Assembly: GCA_032821775.1 (NCBI GenBank)
Contig: JAVLRN010000009.1
Span: forward strand, 2,604,001-2,668,000
Reading direction: 5' to 3'
Source: Sanguinoderma infundibulare
Taxonomy: Eukaryota; Basidiomycota; Agaricomycetes; Polyporales; Polyporaceae
Length of the DNA: 64,000 bases
The number at the start of each line of letters is the position of its first letter. The stretch's first letter is position 1. The notes under the pieces are model-generated. The model ran no database searches. It was given only the letters and a program-made list of their open reading frames with translations, and was not told the DNA's origin. Made by a program: the position numbers and the translations under genes. This document shows, in pieces, positions 22,885 to 32,097 of this stretch.

Positions 22885-24540
22885 CAAACAGGATGTCAGC
22901 AAGCAAGCAAGCGGGACGTCATGACCAGGTAAAACGCGCTGCGTCATCGCGACAGCGACTGAACGACGGGGGATCCATGTTTCACTCCCACACATGTCTC
23001 CGTATGCAGACAAATACCCCCTGCTGCCGCCCAGTCTGGCGGCGGGTCATATGTGTGCTTCCCATGGCCTGCCTTCGGAAGGCGCGAAGGCGAGTTTCAC
23101 ACTGAGTTGGCAGGGTCTATACGCGGCCGCCAACGGAGAGTTCGCGTTTGAACAGGACGTTCGCTGGAGCCCGGTAGTCTCGACGCTCGCGCGTTCCCAT
23201 TCCCTCGACCTCCTCTCGGGCTCGAGACTCGAATGAGGGGCATATTGCAAGGTTCCACTCGAAAGCAACCCTCGTGCGGCCTGGGGAACGGCAGAGTGCT
23301 GCCTCAAACAGGTCCGGGACAACTCAACCCCTCCCCAACGCGTCCGCGAATTCCGATTACGCATGTGGACAAGTAACCGTTCGGAGTTTACGCCCAGCGT
23401 CCAAGTGCGCAAGCCCAAAGTCCGCCCCAACTTCCAAAGCAACTGCCAGGAAGTGCGTAGTGTGCCTGTCCGATGATGACATTCTCTTCAGGACGATGGC
23501 TGTGAGGCGGGTGCCGTGGGTGACGAGATGGTGTTGTTGGGCAGGCGGGACGCGCTGGGTCGGAGCTGTCCGGTGGGACGTGAATAAGACTCCGCTGGCG
23601 AGTGAGACAGAGGGGGGCGGGTGTCGTGCGAGGAAACAAGGGATAAATTGGGTGACTCGAGTTTCCGTAGTAGTCGGTCGTGCAATGCGTGAAGGATGAT
23701 CCGCAAAGCCGAAAACTAGAGAGTGGAAGACTCTGTCAGATCAGGAGTTTTTCCAGGTGGAGGGCGAGCTGGGAACAGAGCTGGGGAACGCATCAATCAG
23801 AGCGGATGGATGAACCGTGGTGGACATATGGTACGGTCTCAGTGCGCAGAGGAAGAGTTCGGCAGGTGATGGAAGGCCGTGCCTATACGAGTTGTTGACC
23901 ATCCCATGCGGGTGCTCGTGTACATGGAGTGGGGCAAGTCATGATAGGTCGAGTGAGGGGTGGCCAACGCGAATGAGATGGCCGACGGTGAAGTAGCGGC
24001 TCCAAGAAGAGAGGAGTAAAGACGCCCGCAGGGCTTGCGCGCGCAACACCGAGGGGCGTCTATACTTGTCTCTTCCTTTCGAGCTATCGCTTGCAATCGC
24101 TTCCGGGTTTCATTCTTGGGCTCTCTGCTTGACTCTACATTCTAGCTCCGCCGTGCTCACCGTGCCCGCCGTGTTTCTCGCACGACGCCATCGTCCGAAT
24201 CGTCAATGACAATAGCCGAAGAGTGGAAAGCCGTCGTCACGCATGACGACAAAAGTCGGCTGCTCCGGATGGGCAACAAGCTCGAGCGGGGTACCTTCAA
24301 CGCATGCGTGGACCCGGATCAGTTCTGGAAGGGGAGTGCGATGCTCTAACTGAGCAAGGCGGCGAAGAAGGCCGGGACGTATGTCGGTTGGGCTGAAGGG
24401 GCTCCCGTGAGTATCGAGTGAAGGTGCGTCTGGTATCCCTCTGTTTGTATTGCACAAGTGAATGGTTAAGTTCCGAACGAACCGCATTCCCTCTCGTTGT
24501 ACAACTTCAAGGTCCCCAGGATATTCCCAGTCCCCCCGCA
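22885..24540. other. Unassigned 1.65 kb between protease and trehalose gene fragments
   Basis: No recognisable domain. A minus-strand frame near 24440-24203 (E-L-I-R-V-H-A-C-V-E-G-T-P-L-E-L-V) is coding-like and may be the end of an unidentified captured gene. Confidence 0.35.
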
Positions 24541-26397
24541 AGCCCGTCCGCCAAGGCAGCAGACATTCCGCCGTCCCCTTCCACCGAGCAACCCTCAGGA
24601 GACTTGCCGCCTCCCTTGGCTACTGCCTCAGCACAGCAAGAGCCGTCTTCACCGCAATGGGCGCTGAACGTCCGGTACGGCCACTCTGCCATGGTCAGCG
24701 GCATCAACCCCCTCACGACCACCCATGAGCAGACATTTGTCGGGTGGACCGGCGACATCAAATCCGCTCCTCACTCCGTTCCCCCACTCGCAGCACAGCG
24801 GTCCCTCGGATCCCTCCGTTAGCAAGATATTCTCCGCATCTCTCACCGACGCCGACAAACTCGAACTCGACGGTCTCCTTCAGACATACCGTTCGCGCGA
24901 GGAGGTTGAGGAGGGGAAGCCCATCCATTACGTGCCCGTATTCCCTGAAGATAAGGATGCGCACGGTCACTACGATGGCTACTTCAAGCGGATTGCGTCC
25001 ACGTCTCCCTTCGTTTCTCTTCGTTCCGCATTCCTACCCTTATTCCACTATCTTCTCCGACAAGACGTCGCAACAGAGTACGCTTCCGCCGACAAGTCCT
25101 GGGTGCTGTATGAGGCCGTCAATGCTGCCTTCGCGAAGCCCGTCGCAGACGTTTACCGGCCCGGCGACCTGATCTGGATCCACGACTATCACCTGCTCCT
25201 CGTCCCGTCGCTTCTCTGTCAGGCTCTACCGGATGCCGCCGCCGGGCTCTTCGTCCACACGCCCTTCCCGAGTTCCAAGGTGTTCAGGTGTCTCCCCAGC
25301 CGCAAGGAGATCCTCGATGGCATCCTCGGCGCGAACCTCATTTGCTTCCAGACGTACTCGTACTCACGACACTTCACGTCCTCGTGCATCCGTGTGTGCG
25401 GCTACGAGGTCGCGCCGTGGGTTGGCATTGATGTACAGGGCCACGTTGCTGCTACCGGGTATTGTCCTGTGGGTGTGGATGCGGATCGCGTTGCGAAAGA
25501 CTCGTGCGTACATCCTTGCGCCAATCGATGTGTTTACTCACTCACTGCTTGCAGTCTGCGGCGAGGGTAAGAAGATTGTCGTCGGCCGGGACGAGCTCGA
25601 TGTGGACAAGGTTGTCGTCCAGAAGCTCCGCGCGTTTGAGAAGCTGCCCCAAGACTACCTTCAGTGGATCGGCAACGTCGTCTTCATGCAAATCACGTCT
25701 CCCGCACTGTCCGACTCGCCAAAGCTCGAACGGCAGGTATCGGAGCTCGTCGCACACATCAACGGAGAATACGGTTCGCTGGAGTTCATTTCCGTGCACC
25801 ATTAGTGAGTAGCCTGTTGCGAAGCCTTTGAGTTGAAGCGGACCCGAGCAATGTCTAATCCGGGACACAGCCGCCAGACGATCAAGAAGGACGAGTTCTA
25901 TGCGCTCCTCGGGGTTGCTGATCTTGGCATGGTCACCCCGCTTCGCGACGGTACGAACACCACCTCCATTGAGTTCGTCATTGCGCAAGAACGGACGAAG
26001 AAGAGCCCATCGTTCTCTCTGACTTCATGGGTATCTCCAGCAATATGACCGAGGCTCTCCAGATCAACCCTTGGAACCTCAGCGTACGTATTTCAGTATT
26101 GGCCACTCAACTCCACCCGTGGCTGATCGGCGTTCTGGGTGGGTTGCAGGAGGTAGCCGCAGCGATGCACCGTGGGCTAACCATGCCAGAAGACGAGAAG
26201 CTCCGCCGACACGAACACCTGTACAAGACCGTGTCCACGCACACCTCGCACACGTGGGCCGCGATGCTCGGGAAGAAGCTCCTCGAGCGGCTCGGCAGCT
26301 CCAACATGGCCCGTCGGACGCCGTTCATCCCTAAGGGCGAGCTGAGCGGCATTACAAGCAGGCGAAGAAGCGGCTGTTCCTCTCACAGCGTAGGGCC
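24541..26397 (+). pseudogene. TPS2: Trehalose-6-phosphate phosphatase (TPS2-type), GT20 half, frameshifted
   Basis: Tps2 proteins of the trehalose pathway have an N-terminal GT20 domain and a C-terminal HAD phosphatase. Visible GT20 blocks are T-F-V-G-W-T-G-D-I (24735), P-V-F-P-E-D (24935), H-D-Y-H-L-L-L (25185), H-T-P-F-P-S-S-K-V-F-R (25255), F-Q-T-Y-S-Y-S-R-H-F (25345), G-V-D-A-D-R-V (25475), L-R-D-G-T-N (25945) and S-S-N-M-T-E-A-L (26035). Short introns are plausible near 25505-25555 and 25804-25870. The frame changes near 24790, and one base appears missing near 26010 (K-S-P to I-V-L-S-D-F), so it is damaged. The gene stops at K-R-L-F-L-S near 26390, just before the phosphatase D-x-D-G-T motif, where about 1.9 kb of foreign sequence intervenes. 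Confidence 0.75.
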
Positions 26398-26699
26398 ATA
26401 GTTAGAGGAGTACCGCTTTGTGGAAACCTATTGCCACGCCATAAGTACGTGCTCTATCCGCATTCTCTATCATGCCCCATCCTAGTACTTTGCTTCTGCA
26501 TGCACTGTCGTCCACGTCTCTGCTCGCTTTACATGGCTCTTGATGCTCATACTGCTTTGACGTCCGTTGGCGGTGTGAACATGAGTCCATCAGTAAACTT
26601 GCTGCGTGTGTCCCTCCTGTGACTTCCCGCATGGAATCCGTCTGGTGCTACTGCTGCTTTGACGTCCGTTGGTGGCAGTATGCATTTTTGAAGGATGAC

Positions 26700-27360
26700 A
26701 TGTCGTGTCACTTGCTGACAAGCACGCACCCATCAGCAAATTAGTCTCCCCTTCGATCGTCTACCCTTCTCCACCGCTGCTAGCCAAAGGGACTCATGAT
26801 GCGTCCATTTCTGTATGGGCGTCGTCCTTGGACCCTCATCTGGTTGCTTGCCTGCAGTCGGACGCAGCTCTGCCGGGAAACTTGAGCTCTTTGGCTGCTA
26901 AGGAGATGACGAACAGTAAACCAGTAATCCGGCGGGCATTCTGCTCTCTCGTCGGAAGTGCTCTGTGGCAACTGGGGAGCATTGAGTCTCCCTCTGTGCT
27001 TGATTTTGCGAAGGCGGTGGTACCATTTCTCGAGACCAACCTGAAGACTGTCGCAGCGAACCCCACAGGCGCGTCGGTGATAGAAGGTTGGCTGAGGCGC
27101 CATGGTACATGTGCACACAGCCTCGACCCGGGTGGACCGTAGTCTCTACAAAAGCGTGAGGTTCATTTTCTGACCTCGTTGCTCGGCGCCCACTTACTCT
27201 TTAGTACGATTGCAGATCTCCACCCTTCTGACCTCCGTCTCATGGAGAATACCTTGAACGCCCTCCGTCTTGTCGAGAAGCTGTCGGAAGGCGTTCTTGT
27301 CCCATTCCTAAAGCCGGTGATAAGCGTTACCCTGTATATCGCGGAGACCGCAGAGGTATG
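26700..27360 (+). pseudogene. HEAT-like fragment, possibly Gcn1-related
   Basis: Coding-like reading with a helical repeat character: K-P-V-I-R-R-A-F-C-S-L-V-G-S-A-L-W, then L-D-F-A-K-A-V-V-P-F-L-E-T-N-L-K-T-V-A-A-N-P. It continues after a break with L-L-F-S-T-I-A-D-L. This resembles the N-terminal HEAT region of the translational regulator Gcn1, but I recall the family only loosely. It lies between the two halves of TPS2 in the same orientation and has no own start or end. Confidence 0.35.
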
Positions 27361-27726
27361 CATATATGCATGACTGTGCACCGTTGATATCGCTAATCCA
27401 TATTGGTACAGAATGTCAAACAAATGCAGGAATAATGCCGACAGCTCGCAGAGCGCGCCGCACGGTTCACGCTTGCTCTGTACGATCATCTGCGGACTTC
27501 GAGTTCAACTTCAAACTCAACTGCGGAACATCTGGCGACGCGGATTTGGTGGGTAACTAGCTTCAGTAAGCGTAGACCCTATATGCTGATAGCACGCTCG
27601 GGTATAGCACGTTAGAACTTGAAGAGATCGAGGTGTTCATGCAGCGACAGGGAAAGCAAAGCTTTCTATCCACTTTCGCGCACCAAAGACTCCCTCCGAT
27701 TGCTCGTCGTCCGTTAGCATATGACG

Positions 27727-28210
27727 AGTGAGAAAGAAAGAGATCTCCGCAACTGCTCCAGCGCGGACGCCAACGTCATGCATCCTCCTTGTTCAGCCAC
27801 TCCTCGTCCGTCGCGCTGTTTGCCTCCGCCGCATCCACCGCCTCGAGCAGCCCCGCGTCGGCATCCGCCTTGGGGTCAGCGCCCGTGTCTGCATCTGCCT
27901 CATCCGCATCCGCTCATGCCTCCGGGTCGGCATCAGCGTCCGCGTCCGTGTTGACCTCCTTGCCGTCCGCGTCGACGTCCATGAGGTCTGACGACTTGGA
28001 CTTGCCATCCCAGCCGCGCGTGCGTTGAGGACAGGCGAGTGGCTTGTAGACTGGCTGCTGCTCCTGCTGCGGGACGACGCCGCTGGTCTTTGTGCGCTGT
28101 CGCGTGGGCGGTGTGCGTGTTTGCGGTCGCGGTCGTCGTCCTTGTTCGCACTCGAACCTGGAAGAGTGGCGATCCCGGGAGGGGTGGGACCGCGCTGGGA
28201 TGAGCGAGAG
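27727..28210 (-). pseudogene. Acidic Asp/Ala-rich C-terminal fragment, family unknown
   Basis: The minus strand reads C-P-Q-R-T-R-G-W-D-G-K-S-K, D-L-M-D-V-D-A-D-G, then a long D-A-D repeat tract with an in-frame TGA near 27932, followed by L-L-E-A-V-D-A-A-E-A. Not recognised. Sits in the foreign block splitting TPS2. Confidence 0.4.
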
Positions 28211-28325
28211 GTCACGTACGAGTGGTGGTAGGGGGAGGCACCTTGGTCGCGCTCGCGCTTGTGGTCGTGGTTGCTCCGTTCGCATTCCTGGTCCCAGTCG
28301 TGACGCACGTATTCGCTCTGCTGAT

Positions 28326-29330
28326 GGTACGCTCGCACCGATCGTCAAGGTCCCCAGCGCGGCGGTGCCGTCCCGAGACACTCTGCTGGCGCTCGAGGCG
28401 CTCACGGCGGACCCCAGGAACGTCGTGTACATCATCTCGGGGCGCGACAAGTTCCTCGAGCAGCACCTGGGTCACTTTAGGAATCTGGGCATGTCGACCG
28501 AGCATGGCGGGTTCGTACGCGAGCCCGGCCAGGAGGGCTGGAGCAACTTTACGGAGAGCTTGGACATGAGCTGGATGACGGAGGTACTGGAGATCTTCAA
28601 GCATTATTCGGAGCGCACGACGGAGAGCCAAATTGAGGTCAAGAAGAGCTCTATCACTTGGCATTACCGGTCGGCGGACCCGGAGTGGGGGTGAGTCCTT
28701 ACGGAGCGTTACCTGAGCTGTGTCTGTGCAGGCGTGCTGATGGTCCTCGTCTGATTTTTCGCAGTCTCTTCCAGTGTCATCAGTGCCAAGACTTGTTCGA
28801 GAACAACCTGGCTCGCAAGCGCCCCATAGAGGGTACGAATCCTTCGTTTGCCTAAGTGCAACTGTACGCTAACATATTTACGCAGTCCTTGTCGGCAAGA
28901 AGAACCTCGAAGTCCGCCCGCTGGCCGTCAACAAGGGCGAGATCGTGAAGCGTATCCTCTACTTCCACCCCGACGCCGAGTTCGTCTTCTGCGCCGGCGA
29001 CGACAAGACGGACGAGGACATGTTCCACGCCCTGCTCCTCTTCTCCCAGACGCCCCTCGCCGCCGCGGCGCCCTCCCCCTCGCACCGCGTGCGGCTTGAG
29101 CCGCCGCTGTCCGTCACGCTCCTCGCCAAGGACGCCGAGCAGCAGCCGGCGGTGGACCTCGCGATCGCGCGCGACGTGATCTTCACCACCGCCGTCGGCC
29201 ACAGCTCCAAGCGGAAGCTCGCGCTCTGGCACGTCACAACGCCCGAGGAGGTCGTTGAGCACATACTCCATCTCGTCCGCCCGACGAGCCCCGGCCGGCC
29301 GAGGACGACGAGCAGCGGAGCAGCAACTTG
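28326..29330 (+). pseudogene. TPS2: Trehalose-6-phosphate phosphatase (TPS2-type), HAD phosphatase half
   Basis: Continues the gene at 24541-26397. It starts inside the first HAD motif (D-G-T-L-A-P-I-V-K-V; the preceding F-D-Y-x-D residues are missing). It includes the second motif I-S-G-R-D near 28440, E-H-G-G-F near 28500, and the acidic motif C-A-G-D-D-K-T-D-E-D-M-F near 28993-29025. It ends around H-I-L-H-L-V near 29275, with more sequence to about 29330. Introns are plausible near 28690-28765 and 28835-28885. Loss of the nucleophile Asp segment predicts no phosphatase activity unless it is spliced from elsewhere. Confidence 0.75.
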
Positions 29331-29339
29331 TAAGGTCAC

Positions 29340-30254
29340 AAGTTTTCGGAAGATGGAGTTAGGTAGCAGATGTGTGAGAAGCTCAGGCAGGGGCTAGCAG
29401 GACGGAAGATCGGAAGGCACAAGGTTCCTGAGGGCGACATTGACGTCCAGCTCAGCGAGAGCTTGCGTGCGCTATAGATGTGTCGCCATTGCATGGTGTC
29501 TTCGTCTCGTTCCGAGGTTATACTAAAGTGGTTTTGGACGTAGCTGGAGGGCAACTTGTTCAGGGACCGGTTCGTCAGCATGCAGCATCGTGCACTCGTC
29601 GAGCCGCGCTCCGTCCTTACGTGCGTACACAATCTTGTTAGCGCACCGGAGTTTTGAAAACACTGACCGCGGATAGCGTATCCACAGCACCAAGAAGGCG
29701 CGGCGCAAGACAAAAGAGTACGAGAAGCACTCGTACAAGAGGTTTGACAGGGGCTACTAAACGAGTGGTGGATGTTCGGAATGTGCATCTACGACTTAGA
29801 GTTCCTGGTTACCCATTGATCTTTCGGGGTCGTTTCGCCGCTTCGGAGGTTAGCTAGGGTTCGTTTCACGCAGAAAACCACCAGTAAAGGCTGGCTGGGA
29901 CATATGCGTTCTGATCGAGGACAGGTGGACCGCACTGCGGCCCTCGACATAACGTTTCGCGGGAGGCGATATAAATTGCAAATGGTTCCTACTCCTCGGG
30001 GGCTTCAGGCCTCGCGCTTTCCGGTTCGCCTGATGTGTGGTTACATGTGGCTAAGCTAACAGAACCTTTTAGACCGTCCTCGACGTTAGATAAGGCCCTA
30101 CTGAACACAACCATACTCATCACCTCCGCTTTTGAGTCATATATCTCGGTATTCCGAATCCGTGTCTCGTCCGATGGCATCGCAGAGCCATCCGTGCACC
30201 CTTAGTATGTCAGTAATTTTCAGAAGTACCAACACGAGTGCTATACCACAGGTC
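29340..30254. other. Unassigned 0.9 kb at the right side of the giant element
   Basis: Nothing coding recognised; short frames only. Confidence 0.4.
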
Positions 30255-30326
30255 CCCTGGCGCTGAGTGCTGACGGTGCTGATGGGGCTGGCAGTGCTGG
30301 CGCCTTTTCCGTCAGCGCTGTCAGCA
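30255..30326 (-). repeat. Right subterminal repeat zone
   Basis: Clustered GTGCTGAC, GGTGCTGAT, GCAGTGCTGG, GTCAGCGCTG and TCAGCACTG motifs. They mirror the left subterminal zone in inverse orientation. Confidence 0.6.
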
Positions 30327-30354
30327 CTGTCAGCGTCATGCAGAACTCCTGATG
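30327..30354 (-). repeat. Right terminal inverted repeat of the giant element
   Basis: Ends CATGCAGAACTCCTGATG. It is the inverse of the left end with two mismatches in 28 bp. Followed by AA, the target duplication. Confidence 0.85.
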
Positions 30355-30356
30355 AA

Positions 30357-31262
30357 ACCCGCGATTCCTACTGCACCGCTCTCAATTCTTACCTCCTCTT
30401 CTGTCACGATCACCACTACGACATCGAACCCACCCCCAACACCCTGTCCCTTTACATTGTCTACGAATCCAACCGCATCCAACCGCGCTCCGTCAAAACC
30501 TACCTTTGCGGCATCTCCAGCGCGCTTGAAGCAGCCTACCCCGCCGTTCGTGATGCCCGCAAGTCTCTCCTCGTCAAAAACACCCTTAAAGGGTGTATGC
30601 GACTTTTTAGTCGACCCATTCACCGCAAAGCACCACTCACCCGCACCGATCTCCTCTCCATTTCCTCCTCCCTTCCCTCCCCTCCCTCCCATGACGATCT
30701 CCTTTTCCTTGCCCTTCTCCTCACCGGTTTTTACGCCCTTTTGCGCCTCGGGGAACTCACGTGGCCGGATTCCCTCGACCATCGCTCTTACGCCAAACTT
30801 TCCCGTCGTCTTTCCGTTTCTCTTTCCGACTCCGACTTCTCCTTCATCCTCCCCTCTCACAAATCTGACCATTTTTTCGAGGGCGACCGCGTCCTCGTTC
30901 GCCTCCAGCACTCCCCTCCGCATCCCGACCCCTGGCGTGCCTTTACCGCCTATCTCTCCTCCCGTGACCTTTCCTTCCCCTGCCGCTCGGAACTTTGGTT
31001 GCGCGCAGACGGCTCTATCCCCCTTCGCTCCTGGTTTCTTCGTCGCCTGCGCGCTGCACTCCCCGCCTCTCCCGACATCAGCGGCCACTCTATGCGCGCC
31101 GGCGGTACCACTGCCCTCGCGCTCGCCGGTGCATCCCCACTCATCATTCAAGCTGCTGGCCGCTGGTCCTCCGACGCCTGGCAAATTTACGTTCGAAAAC
31201 ACCCCGCCCTCATGCACGCTTTCCTCCTCACGCATCAAAATCCTGCGCCCATCTCGCCGTGA
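30357..31262 (+). pseudogene. Tyrosine recombinase of the Ngaro-like element, main 3' part
   Basis: Integrates the extrachromosomal DNA form of the element. The core-binding part begins T-R-D-S-Y-C-T-A-L-N-S-Y-L. The catalytic part has R in L-L-R-L-G-E-L (about 30745), the H-x-x-R box G-H-S-M-R-A-G (about 31085), and G-R-W-S-S-D-A-W-Q-I-Y with the nucleophile Tyr (about 31160-31190). About 300 codons remain and no stops were seen. It is cut off from its first 35 codons by the giant transposon. An ATG at 30267 inside the transposon end could give a chimeric start. Large frames on the opposite strand and in frame 2 here are shadows. Confidence 0.85.
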
Positions 31263-31336
31263 CAACCTTCTCGACCTCTCCATCTTCCGCGCTTCGCGCT
31301 CCCCTCAATTTCACCTCTAATAGTGTTTCTTTCCTT

Positions 31337-31532
31337 ACCGCTCGTCTGTTTCGGTTTTTACATCAATCGATCTGAGTGTCACGGGCCGCGACCGTGGCAC
31401 TCGAGTCCCGCTATCTCTGCGCTCGAGTCCCGTTTTGTTTCCCGTTGTTCTTCCCGGTTCCCTCGCCCCTGGCAACCACTCCCCCCCCCCCTTCCCTCCG
31501 ACAGCAAACGAAGCAAAGCGCGGGACGATTTA
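31337..31532 (+). repeat. Ngaro split direct repeat, B1
   Basis: A 196-bp copy nearly identical to 31903-32097, starting ACCGCTC and ending GCGGGACGATTTA. It lies just after the recombinase gene. The strand between the copies (31533-31902) would be A2. Confidence 0.75.
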
Positions 31533-31902
31533 TCGGGTTTAAACCCCGGTTATACGAGGTAAATCGCCCGTAGCGTGCAGGTGCCCCGCTGCGGTACCTC
31601 TCGAGCCGGCCGCGCCGACTCGCGCACTCCTCCCCCGATCCGACCGCGTCCGCTGACGTACGGGCTCCCTCCTCGCTAGGAGTTAGGAGTTTGAGGAGCG
31701 CGAGCCTGGCTTACAGCGGTAGAGACGGGGTCCGCTGATCCCCCAATTCTCTCTCACCGCCCGCCAGGTAAGCACGCCTTGTGTAGCGCATGACCGCGTC
31801 GTGCCTCACTGACTCTCTCACCGCCCGCCAGCTTTGCGTAGTTTGTATTTCGCTACCCTCCCATCCCTTTTACTCTCCCATACGACATATTTGTACTTGT
31901 AA
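31533..31902 (+). repeat. Ngaro split direct repeat, A2 (partner A1 outside window)
   Basis: Lies between the two B copies. Starts TCGGGTTTAAACCCCGGTTA. In split-direct-repeat elements this segment repeats the element's 5' end, which here is before base 1, so the identity is predicted rather than seen. Confidence 0.5.
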
Positions 31903-32097
31903 CCGCTCATCTGTTTCGGTTTTTACATCAATCGATCTGAGTGTCACGGGCCGCGACCATGGCACTCGAGTCCCGCTATCTCTGCGCTCGAGTCCCGTTT
32001 TGTTTCCCGTCGTTCTTCCCGGTTCCCTCGCCCCTGGCAACCACTCCCCCCCCCCCTTCCCTCCGACAGCAAACGAAGCAAAGCGCGGGACGATTTA
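31903..32097 (+). repeat. Ngaro split direct repeat, B2 (element 3' end)
   Basis: Second copy of the 195-bp repeat. It ends GCGGGACGATTTA, after which the sequence matches the tandem unit at 44064. Confidence 0.75.

Larger units (their letters stand above)
2880..30354 (+). mobile_element. Giant 27.5-kb Plavaka-type (CMC/CACTA-like) DNA transposon carrying host gene fragments
   Basis: The element is bounded by 28-bp inverted repeats (26 of 28 identical) and flanked by a 2-bp AA duplication (2878-2879 and 30355-30356). Removing it with one AA restores the frame of the interrupted recombinase, which fixes both ends to the base. Subterminal zones are rich in short GTCAGCAC/GTGCTGAC motifs in both orientations, as CACTA-type transposases bind. 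The only transposase found inside is of the Plavaka family. The rest is a patchwork of truncated or frameshifted host gene pieces on both strands plus unassigned sequence. Association of the ends with this transposase is inference. The alternative is a chain of nested insertions sharing one outer pair of ends. Confidence 0.78.
1..32097 (+). mobile_element. Ngaro-like (DIRS-order) retrotransposon, 5' end outside window, interrupted by a 27.5-kb DNA transposon
   Basis: The element has a gag-like frame, a reverse transcriptase/RNase H frame and a tyrosine recombinase gene, in the DIRS order. It integrates with a recombinase and has no DDE integrase or LTRs. Its own sequence is 1-2879 plus 30357-32097, about 4.6 kb; the rest is a later insertion inside the recombinase gene. 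The 3' end carries a 195-bp direct repeat with unique sequence between the copies, the B1-A2-B2 pattern of Ngaro split direct repeats. The right end near 32097 is placed where the second repeat copy stops and sequence shared with 44064 begins. The matching left A1 repeat must lie before base 1. Assignment to Ngaro rather than another DIRS branch rests on the repeat layout and is inference. Confidence 0.8.

Noticed and set aside
3122..30254. A co-regulated metabolic or biosynthetic gene cluster
   Set aside because: The genes are unrelated in function, mostly truncated and in mixed orientation, so capture by a transposon explains them better than a pathway.
2887..30347. Alternative element ends: 18-bp inverted repeats beginning TCTGCATG with a 3-bp ACT duplication
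   Set aside because: Symmetry is also present there, but removal on this reading leaves the recombinase out of frame with a stop. The longer CATCAG ends with AA duplication restore the frame and extend the inverted repeat.
30336..31320. Frames of over 300 codons opposite and in frame 2 of the recombinase
   Set aside because: They overlap a gene with clear catalytic motifs and have biased Gly/Glu or Pro/Ser composition; they are shadows of C/T-rich coding sequence.
31337..32097. The 195-bp direct repeats as LTRs
   Set aside because: Both copies are at the 3' side of a tyrosine-recombinase element, with no integrase and no TG...CA ends; split direct repeats fit better.
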